DNA from: Galeruca laticollis
Lineage: Eukaryota; Arthropoda; Insecta; Coleoptera; Chrysomelidae
DNA: 64,000 bases
Assembly (NCBI GenBank): GCA_963921935.1
Contig: OY998185.1
Span: 1 to 64,000 of the forward strand
Direction: 5' to 3'
Below the pieces are notes generated by a model. It did not search any database. It was not told the origin of the DNA and saw only the letters and a program-made list of their open reading frames with translations. Positions 36,488-50,295 of this stretch are shown here, in pieces (positions within the stretch are counted from its first letter, which is position 1; each line of letters starts with the position of its first letter). Position numbers and translations under genes: made by a program.

Positions 36488-37384
36488 GTAAGGGGTAAAA
36501 AGTAACACCATTAGATTGTTCACTTTAATACAATTTACAGGTTCAGCTAATATGAAAAGTGGAAATAAAACACCTAAGTTAAGTTAGTACACCCACCATA
36601 AAAAATCGAAATTACATGTATGCTCGAGCAGTGTAGAGGGAAATTGCTATTGAAAGTAGGAGTGCTGGCTTAACGTAAGTTAGCACCTCCACTCAATAAA
36701 GTTACACACAGTCAAAAAGTTATAATGCTACAATTATGTGCTTTTAGAAGCATTTAATAAAATCAGCCTACCTATAATAGTTTAGAAGATATATCCAAAA
36801 ATGCTCGATATATACACCCTTGGTACATCGCAATATTTTGCTACAATTTTATATAAACCGACATTTAAGCAAAAGTTAATAACTTTAAAAAAAATTTTGA
36901 AGTCTTTCTACACAATGTAATCAACATCTTAACAATAGCAATTTTAACTGATTTAATTTTCCATCTATTGATTCTTTGATTATAGCAAAATTAGAGCATT
37001 ACATACATTATATTGTAAGAAAATTAACCAGAGAAAATAATAATGTTTCAACTATCTTTCAAAATGTTTATTTAATTTTCTTCATCCACAATCTTTTCAT
37101 AAAAAAGTTAGCAGTAAAATTTCATCCTACATATTCCGAATGCTCGTAAAATATTTTCAACCTAGATTTGCTATCTGTATTTCAACTTGTACTTTACTCT
37201 TGTAAGTATGGTGGTCCTCACGTTGGGGGCCAATGGGGATGAGCACGAAAATTGGATTGAACATATTTTCAACGCTCATAACTAAAAAAACATTTCAAAA
37301 TGAAAGCCAGTTTGCTAACTTAACAGGCATAATAAAAACAAAAAATATATAATATTAGCATACTAATGTAAACAATTATTTCAG
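36488..37384. other. Intron 2 of the ISL2EU-type transposase gene
   Basis: 897 bp between GTAAGG and TTTCAG. It is AT-rich without coding potential. Its length and a few GT/TA words repeated (GTTAGTACACC, GTTAGCACC) are unremarkable. Confidence 0.65.
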
Positions 37385-38327
37385 CAGGATAAACATGACG
37401 AAACAAATACCAACCTTCTCTTGGAGGCTAGAGGCCAAGACGTGTTAGAGACTGGGACTGCGTCTCAAACAGAACTAACGATGGATGAGCTCTGTGTAAA
37501 ATTTGAACAGCTCAACTTTGCTGCAAACAAAATGGAAGAACTCAAGAAAAAATTGGAAGTGTTACCATTTGGTTTGAGGGAGGAGACTGGCAATGATTTG
37601 AAGTGGAAGTACTATACTGGTTTCGACTATGATATAGTGTTTTTTATTATTTTTAAAATAAGATAGAAAATAGTATTACTACTACAAGTACTACTGCTCT
37701 TAGTAGTTTTAATCAGTTACTGCTTACCCTTATTAAATTGAGGTTAAATTATGATTTTTGTGATTTAGCTTGGCACTTTCAAATTTCCCCGACAACTGCC
37801 TCTACATATTTTGAAAACATTTTAAGTATTCTTTATACTAAATTTAAGCCTTTAATAAGATGGCCAGACCGCTTAGTAGCACAAAAAAATATACCATCTT
37901 GTTTTACAGATGCATTTCGTGAAAAAATGACTGTTATTGTAGATTGTTTTGAGGTTTTTATTGAAAAACCATCTTCTTTAAAAACTCAACAACAGTGCTG
38001 GTCAAATTACAAGCACCATAACACCATAAAATTTTTAATAGGGATCACTCCACAAGGAACAGTTTGTTACATTAGTAAAGCTTGGGGCGGAAGGGCTTCA
38101 GACAAACAGATTGTCGAAAATAGTGATTTTTTAAATCATATTTTACCAGGAGATGTTGTTTTAGCTGATAGGAGATTTTTAATAAAAGATACATTGGGGT
38201 TCTTACAAGCAAAGTTAATCATACCAGCTTTTACAAAGGGTAAAAATCAGTTACATCCCCTGGAAATTGAGATGACCAGAAACATAGCCCACGTAAGAAT
38301 TCATGTTGAGAGAATCATTGGAATGTT

Positions 38328-39603
38328 TTTTTTGTGTTTGAGCATCGACATCTAGGTCATTGTGCTCGTCGATATATCATTGGGGTAATTTGTATTTTAT
38401 AAAATAAATTTGTGGACTTTAGATAAGTTATCACCTGGTTAAGCTCGTCATTTTGGTTTCTAAGAATGTTTTCGATCTGGGGTATTTTGAGGAATTGTCT
38501 GTGAAAATTGAAGGCTGCACAAGTTAATATATGTTGGGTTGTCAGTGGGATGCCGCACTTCTCACATCTGGGTTTGTTCTTTCCAAGGAGGAGGTGTAAA
38601 TGGGTTAGGTTTGTGTGGCCTATCCTTAATCGGCTGAGGACGACTTGTTCACGCCTTGTAAGAGTTTTGGGGTAGAACCATTTTTGTACGCTCGGTTTAA
38701 TGTGTCTTAATTGTCCGTCATATGTATTCCATCTGTTCTGCCATGCTTCGTAAATTTTATTCTTTATATCCGTTTTCATATCCAGGAAGGTGTTAGGTAT
38801 GCCTTTGTCAACTGTTCCGCTTGTGGCTTTTTTTGCTACTAGATCAGCTTCAGTATTACCGGTAATATCGGTATGCCCAGGTATCCACATTATTGAAATA
38901 GTCCTTTGCATACTGTATAGATGGGTTGATAATTCTTGAATGCGTACAACCCATTCATTTGCAGAAAAACGATTTTTTGTCAAGAGAGTGGCAGTTAAGG
39001 AATCCGTACAAACTAAACATTTTTCAAAGCTGCTCTGACTGAAGTACAACAACGCTTGCCATATTGCATACAACTCGGCATTAAGTATACTAGACTCTTG
39101 GTTTAGGGTCCAAAAGAAGGAATCTACACCGATTACGATTGCCGCCCCTGTTCCATTATCTGATTTGGAACCATCTGTGTAGATGACTAAATGTTCGTTG
39201 TATAGATCCATTTGTTCTAAAAATAGCGTTCGGTAGATCGATGGAGCGGTATCTTCTTTTTTGTATTTACTGAGAGATATGTTTATTTGTGGTACTTTTC
39301 TTAGCCATGGAGGAGGGTCATACGTATAGGTCATTTTTTCTATTTGTAAGTTTATCCTGTACTCTTCAGATATGTCTGAAAAACGAATACTGGATGGTTT
39401 AGTTGAACTACGTCTTAGTGTGTGTGGACTGGGAAGGTTTGTGAAAATCTTGTTATTTAAATGGTTGGATAACGTTTGTATTTTCACGCCATATGTTATG
39501 AGCTGCATATCTCTCCTTAAGTTTAGGGGTAAGGACGAAGCATCGCATAAGATTGCTTCTATAGGGCTTGTTCTAAATGCACCGATTGCATGTCTTACTG
39601 CGA
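38328..39603 (-). mobile_element. 5'-truncated LINE (jockey/I-like), RNase H end
   Basis: A minus-strand LINE 3' end sits between two copies of GAATGTT (38321-38327 and 39604-39610), beginning with a T-run at 38328 as expected for a poly(A)-type tail in reverse. The reading frame (39603 down to 38357) gives the end of the RT connection ('FRTSPIEAILCDASSLPL') and an RNase H domain: 'LVIYTDGSKSDNGTGAAIVI' (D), 'SILNAELYAIWQALL' (E), 'LVCTDSLTATLL' (D), 'IMWIPGHTDITGNTEADLVA' (H and D). A Cys-His motif 'CEKCGIPLTTQHILTC' follows. The frame is open throughout, so this copy is young; it is non-autonomous because the endonuclease and most of RT are missing. Confidence 0.93.
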
Positions 39604-39758
39604 GAATGTTAAAAAATAAATTTAATATTTTTAAAGGTATCATACCAATTAGTATGATTAAAAAAGGAAATAATCCAGAAAACCTGAACATATTGGACAA
39701 AACAGTAATTGTTTGTTGCGCCTTCATAAATTTGTCCCCTCCTATTGTCCCTCTTTAA

Positions 39759-40011
39759 CTTACACCAAAGACATGTTATCACTGGAGTAATGGATATTTA
39801 TTTTTCGATTTATTATTTTACCTTGTTATGTTAGCGTCAACTATAGGAGGATGTTGTTACCTATTCATCAAATATATATATATATATATATATATCTGTT
39901 TTAAATGAAACTACTGTTTCTACATAATTCCACAATATATTGAAAAAATAATAAAAATTCTAAGAAATTGACAATTATTTCGATATCAAATATCATCATC
40001 AGAATGGAAGA
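39759..40011. repeat. Inter-gene spacer with TA microsatellite
   Basis: Between the convergent ISL2EU genes. A (TA)n run of about 24 bp sits at 39872-39895. No gene. Confidence 0.7.
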
Positions 40012-40132
40012 AGTTACATTTCATTTAATGCCTACTTGATGTTTAATAATTATTTTTAGTTAGGTAGGTCACTTCCTGGTCTAACTAAAAATTATTATTA
40101 AACATCAAGTATGCATTAGATGAAATGTAACT
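40012..40132. repeat. Foldback palindrome in the ISL2EU spacer
   Basis: Two arms of about 51 bp (40012-40063 and 40082-40132), inverted and about 92% identical by eye, starting AGTTACATTTCAT and ending ATTTTTAGTTAG, around an 18-bp loop. This may act as the bidirectional 3' end of the two convergent genes or be a tiny MITE. Confidence 0.88.
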
Positions 40133-40967
40133 TATGTCATTCTCTAACAAAAAGTACTTAGCGAGTTTTACCAGTCATAAAATAAGAGATGTGTAGGACA
40201 ATAATGACAATTACTTTATGAAATTAAACATGTTTATTATTTTTTATTCTCAGTAACAGTGGCAACAAATAACCTAAATAAAACATTTATTTTCATAATA
40301 AAGTAAACCTTCAATCACACATCTTCGCTTTCCTTATTACAGTTTGGTTCTGGCAAGCAGTCTGCAGTAACAGTTTTATTACAGGGTAAATTTGTACACC
40401 ACGTGGTTGTCGTAGATAATGAATTTTTCCAGGAAAACTTTATAAAAGATAATGTACATAGTGAATATATATTTAATGGCAATTGATTGTGCAAAACGAA
40501 TGAAAATTGTATTGTACTCCAAATTTGTGGAAATAATATATTTTTTAAATTTATACCAACTATTTTTTTGATCTCCTGAGAAACCCCTGAGAAAATTATT
40601 CTAAACAAACTATTAAAACAATATTTATTTTTGAATAGTATCTACGAAGTCTATGGACTGAATTTGGTCCAAAATAAATGAATATTTCAAAACCTTATTT
40701 TGGTTTTGAGAAAAAGCAGTGGCATATAATTATTCTCTTCAAAAATTTCAAGTACCCTTTTATGTAAAAAAATTCTCCTTAATGATTAAACGGTGTGTAC
40801 ATTTCTTTAAAAATCTGGATAAGAAAGATTAAAAAAAAAGTAATTTTTTTTCTCAAAACTGTTAAAAAATTAATAGGTTTATCACACATGTTGTTATTAA
40901 CTTTTACTCTTGAAATCACCCAACGATTTATACCCTTAAGTATTGAGCACTCAATTAATAAACAAAA
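40133..40967. other. Non-coding 3' spacer of the ISL2EU-type element
   Basis: AT-rich, no supported gene. A minus-strand frame at 40315-40608 has no family resemblance and no start context. Confidence 0.5.
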
Positions 40968-42951
40968 TTAGTTCATTTCCACAGCACCTTCCTTTTTAGT
41001 AAAATATTTTCCCAACAACTCGGGCATTATAACTTCGGAGTGAAATTTTTTTGCAATCCCACTATTTTCCTTCCAAAATTCTAAATCGGGCAAAACCCTC
41101 TGCTTAAAAAACAAGTTAGGAGACCAGATAACAAAGTCACAATATGAAACATTGGTCACAAATATTTGCATTTGGACTTGGAAATAGTAAGGGTGAGATT
41201 TGCTTAAAACTATTTCTTCATCTTTTTCAATCAAACAAGATGCTTTTGTAGCTGCATAAGATTTAATACTCTCAAACGTACTTGAGCGTAATAAATATGG
41301 ACATTTCACTTCCAAACATCCCCCCAAACAGCACTCGCAAAAAACTAATCTATCGGGAGATGCACCAAACTGAGGCCATTTCTGATTAATTACAAATCCC
41401 ACTTTATTAATTATAAATGAGTCGTGGTTTTCTTCCTCCATGATCTTTTGGTATGCTTCCACTGCATTAGCTTCTTTGGTTATTCCCCATAAAGTTGCTT
41501 CTGTATGAAATAACCCCTTTGTTGGATAACATATTAATTTTATAAGTGACAAAGAGGGTTTTGTAATTGCTGTTTTGCAAACAGCATGGAACCTCGATGC
41601 AGTTATTCTGCCAGCTCTTTGCATATAGCACATCTGGTTTTCAGCTTGACTCCTGGTACATTTTTCTATTAAATTCTGTTGTTGTTCAGATATTGTTAAA
41701 TCAATGGATTTTGATATTTTTATTAGGTCAATGTAGCTACGAGTAGTGTGACTTTCATCAAAAATATTTAAAACTGAAGGTAGAACAGGGTTAGCTTTTT
41801 TTGCTATTTTAGTGGCAAACGGTTCTAAAGTTCGCATCATTACAGCTTCTTTGTCAAGCTCTACAATTTTTTTAAAAATTTCATTGATCTGTAAATCATC
41901 CAACGGTTTAACTTTTTGGTTTACAGTAGAGATTTGAGAAGGATTTCCCCAATCCATTTCATTTACTGGCACCAAGGGTAATTTTGCAGAAGTTGATGGG
42001 ATCATCCAAGTTCCTAGTGTATCTGTGCAAGACACTTCTTCTTTCTTCTTATTTGCATACTCGGCTGCAAATAAGATGGCACCCACATGACTGCAAACTT
42101 CACTATTTCCAGCCATACATGTGCAGTGTGCCGTGCTAACACTTCCTTCTTTGGTTACAATACACCAAACGTCCAGAGGTTTAGCATTTCCTCTTTGAGA
42201 ATGTTTTACCTAAAAACAAAATAAAAATAAGTAAGCTTGTGCACAGATAGGTATACTTTGTAATGGAATTAATAATTTATGTAAAAGAATATTTTGCTTA
42301 TCTTACAAGTCATAATAAGTGATTAACACCCATATCAAGTACATATACTGGGTATTTAATTTTTTTATCAATATCTAATTTTTTACTATTAAATAATTCA
42401 ACTTTTTAGTAGTAGCTATACTATTGAAAACAGCTATAATTATCGTTAAAGTTTAAAAGTAGCAGAGCTTAAAACTGTAATTTAAAAAAATGATTAGCCA
42501 AAGAGATGAATCTAAAAAGTGTCCTAGAGGTATGTCTATTTCAAATAATTATAGAAACTATTTTAAAAAAACTTACTTTTCCAACTAAAACGTAAAAATT
42601 GTTCAGTACGACTGTCCCTGCATCTAAAACAAAGCCAGATTCAAAATACGTAAGAATCTAAGCTTTTGTACGCCTTCATTTGCTCCTTGCTATAAAAACT
42701 GTGAGTCAAAACTAAATATGCAGCTATATCCATGTATGTGACTGGCGGGGCTGCTTGGATGGAAGAGTTTCTATCATGCACATTTATTGTAAAAGGATCA
42801 ACATTATTTATTAGCTTCAATTTTAGAAGATATCTGTTGAAGAAATAAACATGAGAAATGTAAACAAATAACAACTGGGCATGTTTTAAACATACCGTTC
42901 ACCCACATCTCGATTTTCCTGCATTAATGTCTTTAAATATTCACTCTGCAT
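40968..42951 (-). pseudogene. YqaJ-like nuclease with SWIM finger, second gene of the ISL2EU-type element
   Basis: Three minus-strand exons: 42951-42896 (MQSEYLKTLMQENRDVGER), 42833-42577 and 42209-40968, with GTATGT/CAACAG and GTAAGT/TTTTAG introns. Exon 2 ends in 'VLVGK' and exon 3 begins 'VKHSQRG'. A SWIM zinc finger follows (C-T-C-M-A-G ... 'EVCSHVGAIL'), and about 130 residues later the YqaJ-type exonuclease core: 'RITASRFHAVCK', 'FGASPDRLVFC' (catalytic D), 'GCLEVKCPYLLR' (E-x-K), 'HPYYFQVQMQIFVTN' (Q), 'CDFVIWSPN'. A frameshift near 42650 in exon 2 inactivates it; exon 3 alone is open for 413 codons. The family relates to lambda exonuclease-type recombination nucleases; its role in transposition is not known. 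Confidence 0.88.
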
Positions 42952-43105
42952 CTCGAAAAGTATTTTATACAAAATAAAGTGTAATTAACACGAAAATATT
43001 TCAAATAAACTGAAAATAGGCACAAAAACTTCCACAAACTTAATGCACACCTTAATACTGTTTGCCCCCGGACGCCATATTGTATCACGTGGTTTGGAGA
43101 GCCCT

Positions 43106-43890
43106 ATATGCAATGCACACAGGTTTGGTAATAAACGTTAAAATGTTAGGTTATGAGAAATAAATGCGACTGAACTCTGAACTCACGATTCTTATAACAA
43201 GAAAAATATAAATGAAAAGAATACAAATTATATACAATGAATGAAAGTTACTCACCTTTCGTTTTTAAAACAAAAAATTATATGATAACGTTCTTTACGT
43301 AAACTTTAACACTTTTCACACAAAGCTACAGATTAAAACCATCTGTCATCTGTTCAGTGCTCTGTGCATGGAACTAAACAAACATCACCACGGTAGATCC
43401 GCGCGGCATATCGATTGCTGCTATATCCAATCACAGTAAACCGAAAATCACTGCTATACTAACGAAATCTGCCAATGCAGTTACTGTTACTCCAGTTATT
43501 TGAAAATGTCTCTCCCGTTCACCCCGTGTTTATTTTACTGATTTACCGAGTAAAATATTAATATATAACCCTGTGATTATAGTGTATAATAAATATTAAT
43601 ATACTCTCATATTGTTCAAAATTTGTTCTTTCCGTTAACCACCTGCACTCTTATACGAGCAACCCTCAGAAATATTCGAGAGACTTTTGCCAGCAAAGGG
43701 AAGACCGTCAATAAAGTCTCAAAAAGTGACATTTTATGTTTGAGTATCAAACTTTTATATATATAATATATCACTGATGATAGGTATAAGTTACATACCC
43801 ATGTTTTGTTCTATTATATAACATATACATCATACAGTAACATAACATTGTTCCTTCGCTGATACACGACAGATATATAACTGAGAGGTA
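43106..43890. other. 5' region of the CMC-like element
   Basis: Non-coding stretch between the ISL2EU right end and the CMC terminus. It holds ACATATACATCATACAGTAACATAACATTG-type short subterminal words (about 43820-43850) similar to those at the other end. Confidence 0.5.
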
Positions 43891-43903
43891 TGTGTTCACT
43901 GGG

Positions 43904-44003
43904 CGTGTATACTCTCCTGTCTAAAATATAACCTCCCTCCCCTGTCGCCTGTCACGCGACCACAGATCATCGAAGCTTGACATGTCATATCATACACATA
44001 ACA
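43904..44003 (-). repeat. gypsy 1 5' LTR, outer part
   Basis: The remaining LTR, from CGTGTATACTCTCC to CACATAACA (plus view), followed by the target copy ACCAC at 44004-44008. The CG at 43904-43905 duplicates that at 30559-30560. Confidence 0.88.
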
Positions 44004-44008
44004 ACCAC

Positions 44009-44225
44009 TTGCTTTTAAAATTGTTCAGTCAGTTATAACAAATTATTTTAACTTTATATGTCATTACAAGAAATAAATTGAGGGCAATTGCTACTTCACA
44101 TAAAAAACACCTTATAACAAAATAATAATAACTTACTCTCTGGGTTGCTTTGAATCAAACATAAATTGAAAAAACGACATGTGAGGCCAAGGTGTTGTAG
44201 GATTAGGTTATTTAGAGGTACGTCT
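44009..44225. other. Flank of gypsy 1, possibly Harbinger partner-gene 5' side
   Basis: This should be the continuation of the Harbinger partner gene after the gypsy target copy. A possible minus-strand mini-exon begins MSFFQFMFDSKQP (44178) and ends at a GTAAGT donor, but no MADF exon is visible. Assignment is weak. Confidence 0.3.
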
Positions 44226-44409
44226 GTACGTTATGTAGTCACTGCCACTAATGTAAAGTTGGCAATGGCAGCTGTCATGGGCAGTGACAGTTAAGCGATG
44301 TTCTCGAACCTTGGCTCACGTGTATGTACTCAATAAAGAACAATATAAAATCAAGTGTTAATGTTTAATTAATAAATCCTAAAGTAAAGAAACAAACATT
44401 AACATAACA
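44226..44409 (+). repeat. gypsy 2 5' LTR (start approximate)
   Basis: The LTR ends ...AACATAACA at 44409, directly followed by TGGCGCAGTCAG (44410-44421), a gypsy-type primer-binding site. An AATAAA signal (about 44331) and a duplicated GGCAGTGACAG/GTCACTGCC pairing lie inside. No 3' LTR is present to fix the start; TGTACGTTATGTAG at 44226 is the most likely. Confidence 0.6.
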
Positions 44410-44480
44410 TGGCGCAGTCAGAATAGTTAGACAAAGAAAGTTAAAACCAGCGGTGTAAAATTTTTGCAATATAAAGAAAA

Positions 44481-45586
44481 ATGGGAGACAGCCGAGGAGT
44501 AGCACCCATGCAAATGGCGGGAAACTTAGCAGAAAATTGGAAGCTATGGAGGTACCGTTTTGAAAACTTAAAAAAGATGAGGCCATTCAGTGCGCACAAG
44601 TTCTTCATTTCATTGGGGAAGAAGGCTTCAAAATTTATACTACATTTCAGTTTACTGACGCTGAAAAAGATAAACTTAATACTTTACTCGATAAGTTTGA
44701 AGCACATTTTTTGCCTAGAGAAAATTTAACCTACGAACGATACAAATTTTTCTCATTTAAGCAAACTCAGGGACAATCTCTAGTCCAGTTTATAACCGAA
44801 GCAAAGAAAATGGCAATGAAATGTAAACTAGGAACTTTGCAAGAAGATCTTACAAAAACAGTTATTATTTGTGGGGTCAAGAATTCATCAATTAGAGAAA
44901 AATTATTACAAGAAGAAGATTCCACTAGTTTGGAAAAGATTATTGAAAAATGTGCAATTCTGGAAATGTCCAAAGAAAGAAGTGAAGCAATGAATGAGAT
45001 ACATCATGAGGCGGAAGTGGATTATGTTCAGAAGGAGAAATTCAATGGAAAAATCAATCGTGGAAAGAAAAATGTAAATCCAGAAAGTAAGAAATTTATT
45101 AATAATTGTACGAGGTGTGGTTTAAATCATCCAGTAAATAAATGTCCTGCTCATGGTAAGATGTGCAATTTTTGTAAATTTCAAAATCATTTTGAAAGTA
45201 AGTGCTATAAGAAAAAGAATAAAAGAAGAGTGAATGAGATAGTAGAAGTAGAAGAAGTAATTAATGAAAATGCTGAAAATTCTTTGTTTATAGGCTCTAT
45301 AGACAGTGTAAATACAAATGACAATGTGAATGAATGGGTAACTACACTAGAAATAAATAATAAAACAATTAAATTAAAAATTGACACAGGTGCAATGGCT
45401 AATATATTGTCATTTGATCTCTTCAAAAGTCTAGGATTATCTCCTAAAATTATTAAGAAATCTGATTACAAATTAAAATCATATACTGGTGATGAATTAA
45501 AAGTTTGCGGAAAATGTAATTTAAGTTGTTTTAAAAATAATAATGCATATGATTTGGAATTTTTTATTGTAAATAGTAATACTTCT
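44481..45586 (+). pseudogene. gag: gypsy 2 Gag and start of protease (one frame)
   Basis: ATG at 44481 (MGDSRGVAPMQMAGN) starts a Gag whose frame shifts near 44565 and continues to 45586. Features in order: capsid helices ('ERYKFFSFKQTQGQSLVQFI', close to 'DRFKFFSRNQADGESMDHFI' of gypsy 1), two knuckles ('CTRCGLNHPVNKC', 'CNFCKFQNHFESKC'; both lack the usual glycine/histidine spacing), then an aspartic protease beginning 'LKIDTGAMANILSF'. Gag and protease share one uninterrupted frame here, unlike gypsy 1. The sequence is truncated mid-protease by a different element at 45587, so RT and integrase are absent. Confidence 0.85.
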
Positions 45587-48912
<3,326 letters not shown>

Positions 48913-48936
48913 AATATATATATATATATATATATA
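48913..48936. repeat. Short TA microsatellite
   Basis: About 12 TA units, followed by ATATGTCCCCCTAAGTTGG, which may be the edge of another small repeat. Confidence 0.9.
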
Positions 48937-49449
48937 TAATATGTCCCCCTAAGTTGGAATCATATGGAAAAAAACTTTTTTATTATTAATTTTAGGAAAA
49001 AAGTTAATCTTCATAAAAAGTTCTGCATTATCTAAAACCTAAAATACAGTCATCAAATATCAAATTTTTTAGTTGTATACGAAGTTTGTCAAAAAATATG
49101 TTTTACTCAAGAGTAAAGTACCTTTAAATTTGACAACATCGAAAAATGTTACAAAAAGAAGTTGATCAGAATTAAAAACTACGTTTAAATATGCAAGTAC
49201 ATCCATTTAAATTAAAACTTCAGATTATTTTATTTTTTACTAATATTTCTATTTTGAATGAACATTTATCTCTTGTGATTACGAAACACATGATAACCTT
49301 TTAGTTTTTCGATTTTTCTAATAATTTTGCAATTAAAACGCTTAATTAGTGCATATTCATTTATTTCGCAAATAATAAAATACATTCATACTAAGTTATA
49401 AAACTAACATATTAATATTAGAAACACACAAATTTAATTTTCACTCATA
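48937..49449. other. Non-coding AT-rich flank
   Basis: Nothing recognised. The 3' side of the mariner remnant begins somewhere near its right edge. Confidence 0.5.
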
Positions 49450-50295
49450 CTAATGCTTCGACATATCCACCCTCTCATTCAATACACTTAATCGTTCTAT
49501 TAGGAAATTCACATAATACATTCCTTATCATTTGTGGAAAAATTTTTTGACATGTCCTCTCCAAGTGGTCAATATATTGAAACGGCACTTTCTGGTAAAC
49601 GTTTTGTTTCAGGTATCCCCATAAAAAGTAATCAAGGGGGTTAGGTCAGGGGATCTAGCAGCCCAAAAGAGATCAGAATAGCTGTCAATAACTTTTTCCA
49701 TGAAACAAATTTTCAAGATAGTTCCAAACATTTATTATACTGTGGCATGCGGCACCGTCTTGGTGGTACCAAATACATTGACGTTCTATTAAGGGTAGTT
49801 GTCCATGAATTCATTGATGAGTTTGTAAAAACTGTAAATAACATTCAGCATTCATAGATTCGCGAAAAAAGGGGTCCTATTAACTTATTAAATGCCAAAG
49901 CATATGTTCGTCTTAAACGAATATTGGTCTTGAGACTTTAATACAAAATTGGGATTTTTCTCAGACCACCAGCGACAATGTTGCGACGACAGTTCCATTT
50001 GACGAAAATGTCGCCTCATCGGAAAAAATTATATGCCTTGTAAAAAAGGGTCTTCCTCTAACTCTCCTTGGATGAGAGAGCAAAAATCAAAGCGCCTATC
50101 ATAATCCCTTTCTTTTAATGTTTGTACGATTTTTGGTTTGTATTTATTTAGTTTTAATATTCTTGCCACTGTATTTTTACTTATCACATTTTGTTGTAAC
50201 GACTTTCTTTTGCGCAATGACAATTTCGATACATTTTTTTCAACGGTATCGATATATGTATGATAAAAATATCGATTAATCGATACATTTTTCAA
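49450..50295 (-). pseudogene. Tc1/mariner-like transposase remnant
   Basis: Minus-strand pieces in order. 50295-50029 is an HTH region 'NTVARILKLNKYKPKIVQTL' with 'ERDYDRRFDFCSLI'. After a break at 50030 comes 'IIFSDEATFSSNGTVV' (first catalytic D) and 'KTNICFGI'. Near 49650 is 'WAARSPDLTPL' (second D, in the usual W-P-x-R-S-P-D-L context), followed by sequence matching the tail 'QNVYQKVPF'-type residues. Several frameshifts and missing codons separate the blocks. No TIRs were located. The arrangement matches IS630/Tc1/mariner transposases common in insects; the exact family is not determined. Confidence 0.75.

Larger units (their letters stand above)
35999..39758 (+). pseudogene. THAP-DDE transposase of the ISL2EU-type element (frameshift and LINE insertion)
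   Basis: Exon 1 (35999-36218) is a THAP finger: 'MPHTCLVVDCGSRS' (C-x4-C), tryptophan in 'RRELWLAAIKRD', and 'RVCSRHFITG' (C-x2-H). Exon 2 (36339-36487) contains 'HPDWVPSQ' and a basic run. Exon 3 (from 37385) has a coiled segment 'MDELCVKFEQL', then a DDE_Tnp_4 nuclease core: 'VDCFEVFIEKPS' (D), 'KHHNTIKFLIGITPQG', 'PGDVVLADRRFLIKD' (D), 'HVRIHVERIIG' (E). A frameshift near 37662 breaks it, and a LINE splits the codons right after VERIIGM (38328-39603). Downstream of the LINE the frame resumes with 'NKFNIFKGIIPISM' to a stop at 39758. Before these two lesions the gene would have been intact. Confidence 0.9.
35817..43105 (+). mobile_element. ISL2EU-type transposon with two convergent genes
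   Basis: The termini align as inverted repeats: AGGGCATTCCAACGACCTG at 35817 and, inverted, AGGGCTCTCCAAACCACGTG ending at 43105. Both are followed by AATGGCGTCCGGGGGCAA or TATGGCGTCCGGGGGCAA. The flanks show a 2-bp AT duplication (35815-35816, 43106-43107; TA is an equally possible reading). It encodes a THAP-DDE transposase on the plus strand and a YqaJ-SWIM protein on the minus strand. This two-protein combination and 2-bp duplication are characteristic of the ISL2EU/IS4EU group. Length without the nested LINE is about 6.0 kb. Confidence 0.9.
30561..43903 (-). mobile_element. EnSpm/CMC-like DNA transposon inserted in the gypsy LTR
   Basis: The termini are CCCAGTGAACACA (30561-30573) and TGTGTTCACTGGG (43891-43903), inverted copies, followed inside by similar TATATAT-rich and GTTAC-rich stretches. 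The interrupted LTR gives the empty site (compare 21545-21574), showing a 2-bp CG duplication. The element carries two minus-strand genes: a DUF4806-type accessory protein (31399-33099) and a tnp2-like transposase (33878-35781). Its own 5' region is separated from them by the ISL2EU insertion at 35817-43105. Superfamily assignment rests on the transposase type and gene pair. Confidence 0.82.
21495..44003 (-). mobile_element. Ty3/gypsy retrotransposon 1 (minus strand), heavily interrupted
   Basis: The element runs right to left: 5' LTR (44003 to 30497, split by a 13-kb insertion), PBS, gag, pol, then a 3' LTR remnant at 21495-21574. A 5-bp direct repeat ACCAC flanks it (21490-21494 and 44004-44008). 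The LTR is about 162 bp, TG...CA bounded, and is followed by TGGTGTCAGGTG (minus strand, ending at 30481), a normal gypsy primer-binding context. Nested inside are a hAT (from 21575), a DUF7869-like fragment, and the CMC/ISL2EU/LINE stack. It inserted into the intron of the Harbinger partner gene. Confidence 0.9.

Noticed and set aside
39604..39727. Start of the LINE reading frame at 39727
   Set aside because: The frame beyond 39603 is antisense to the THAP-DDE transposase exon; the target duplication fixes the LINE edge at 39603.
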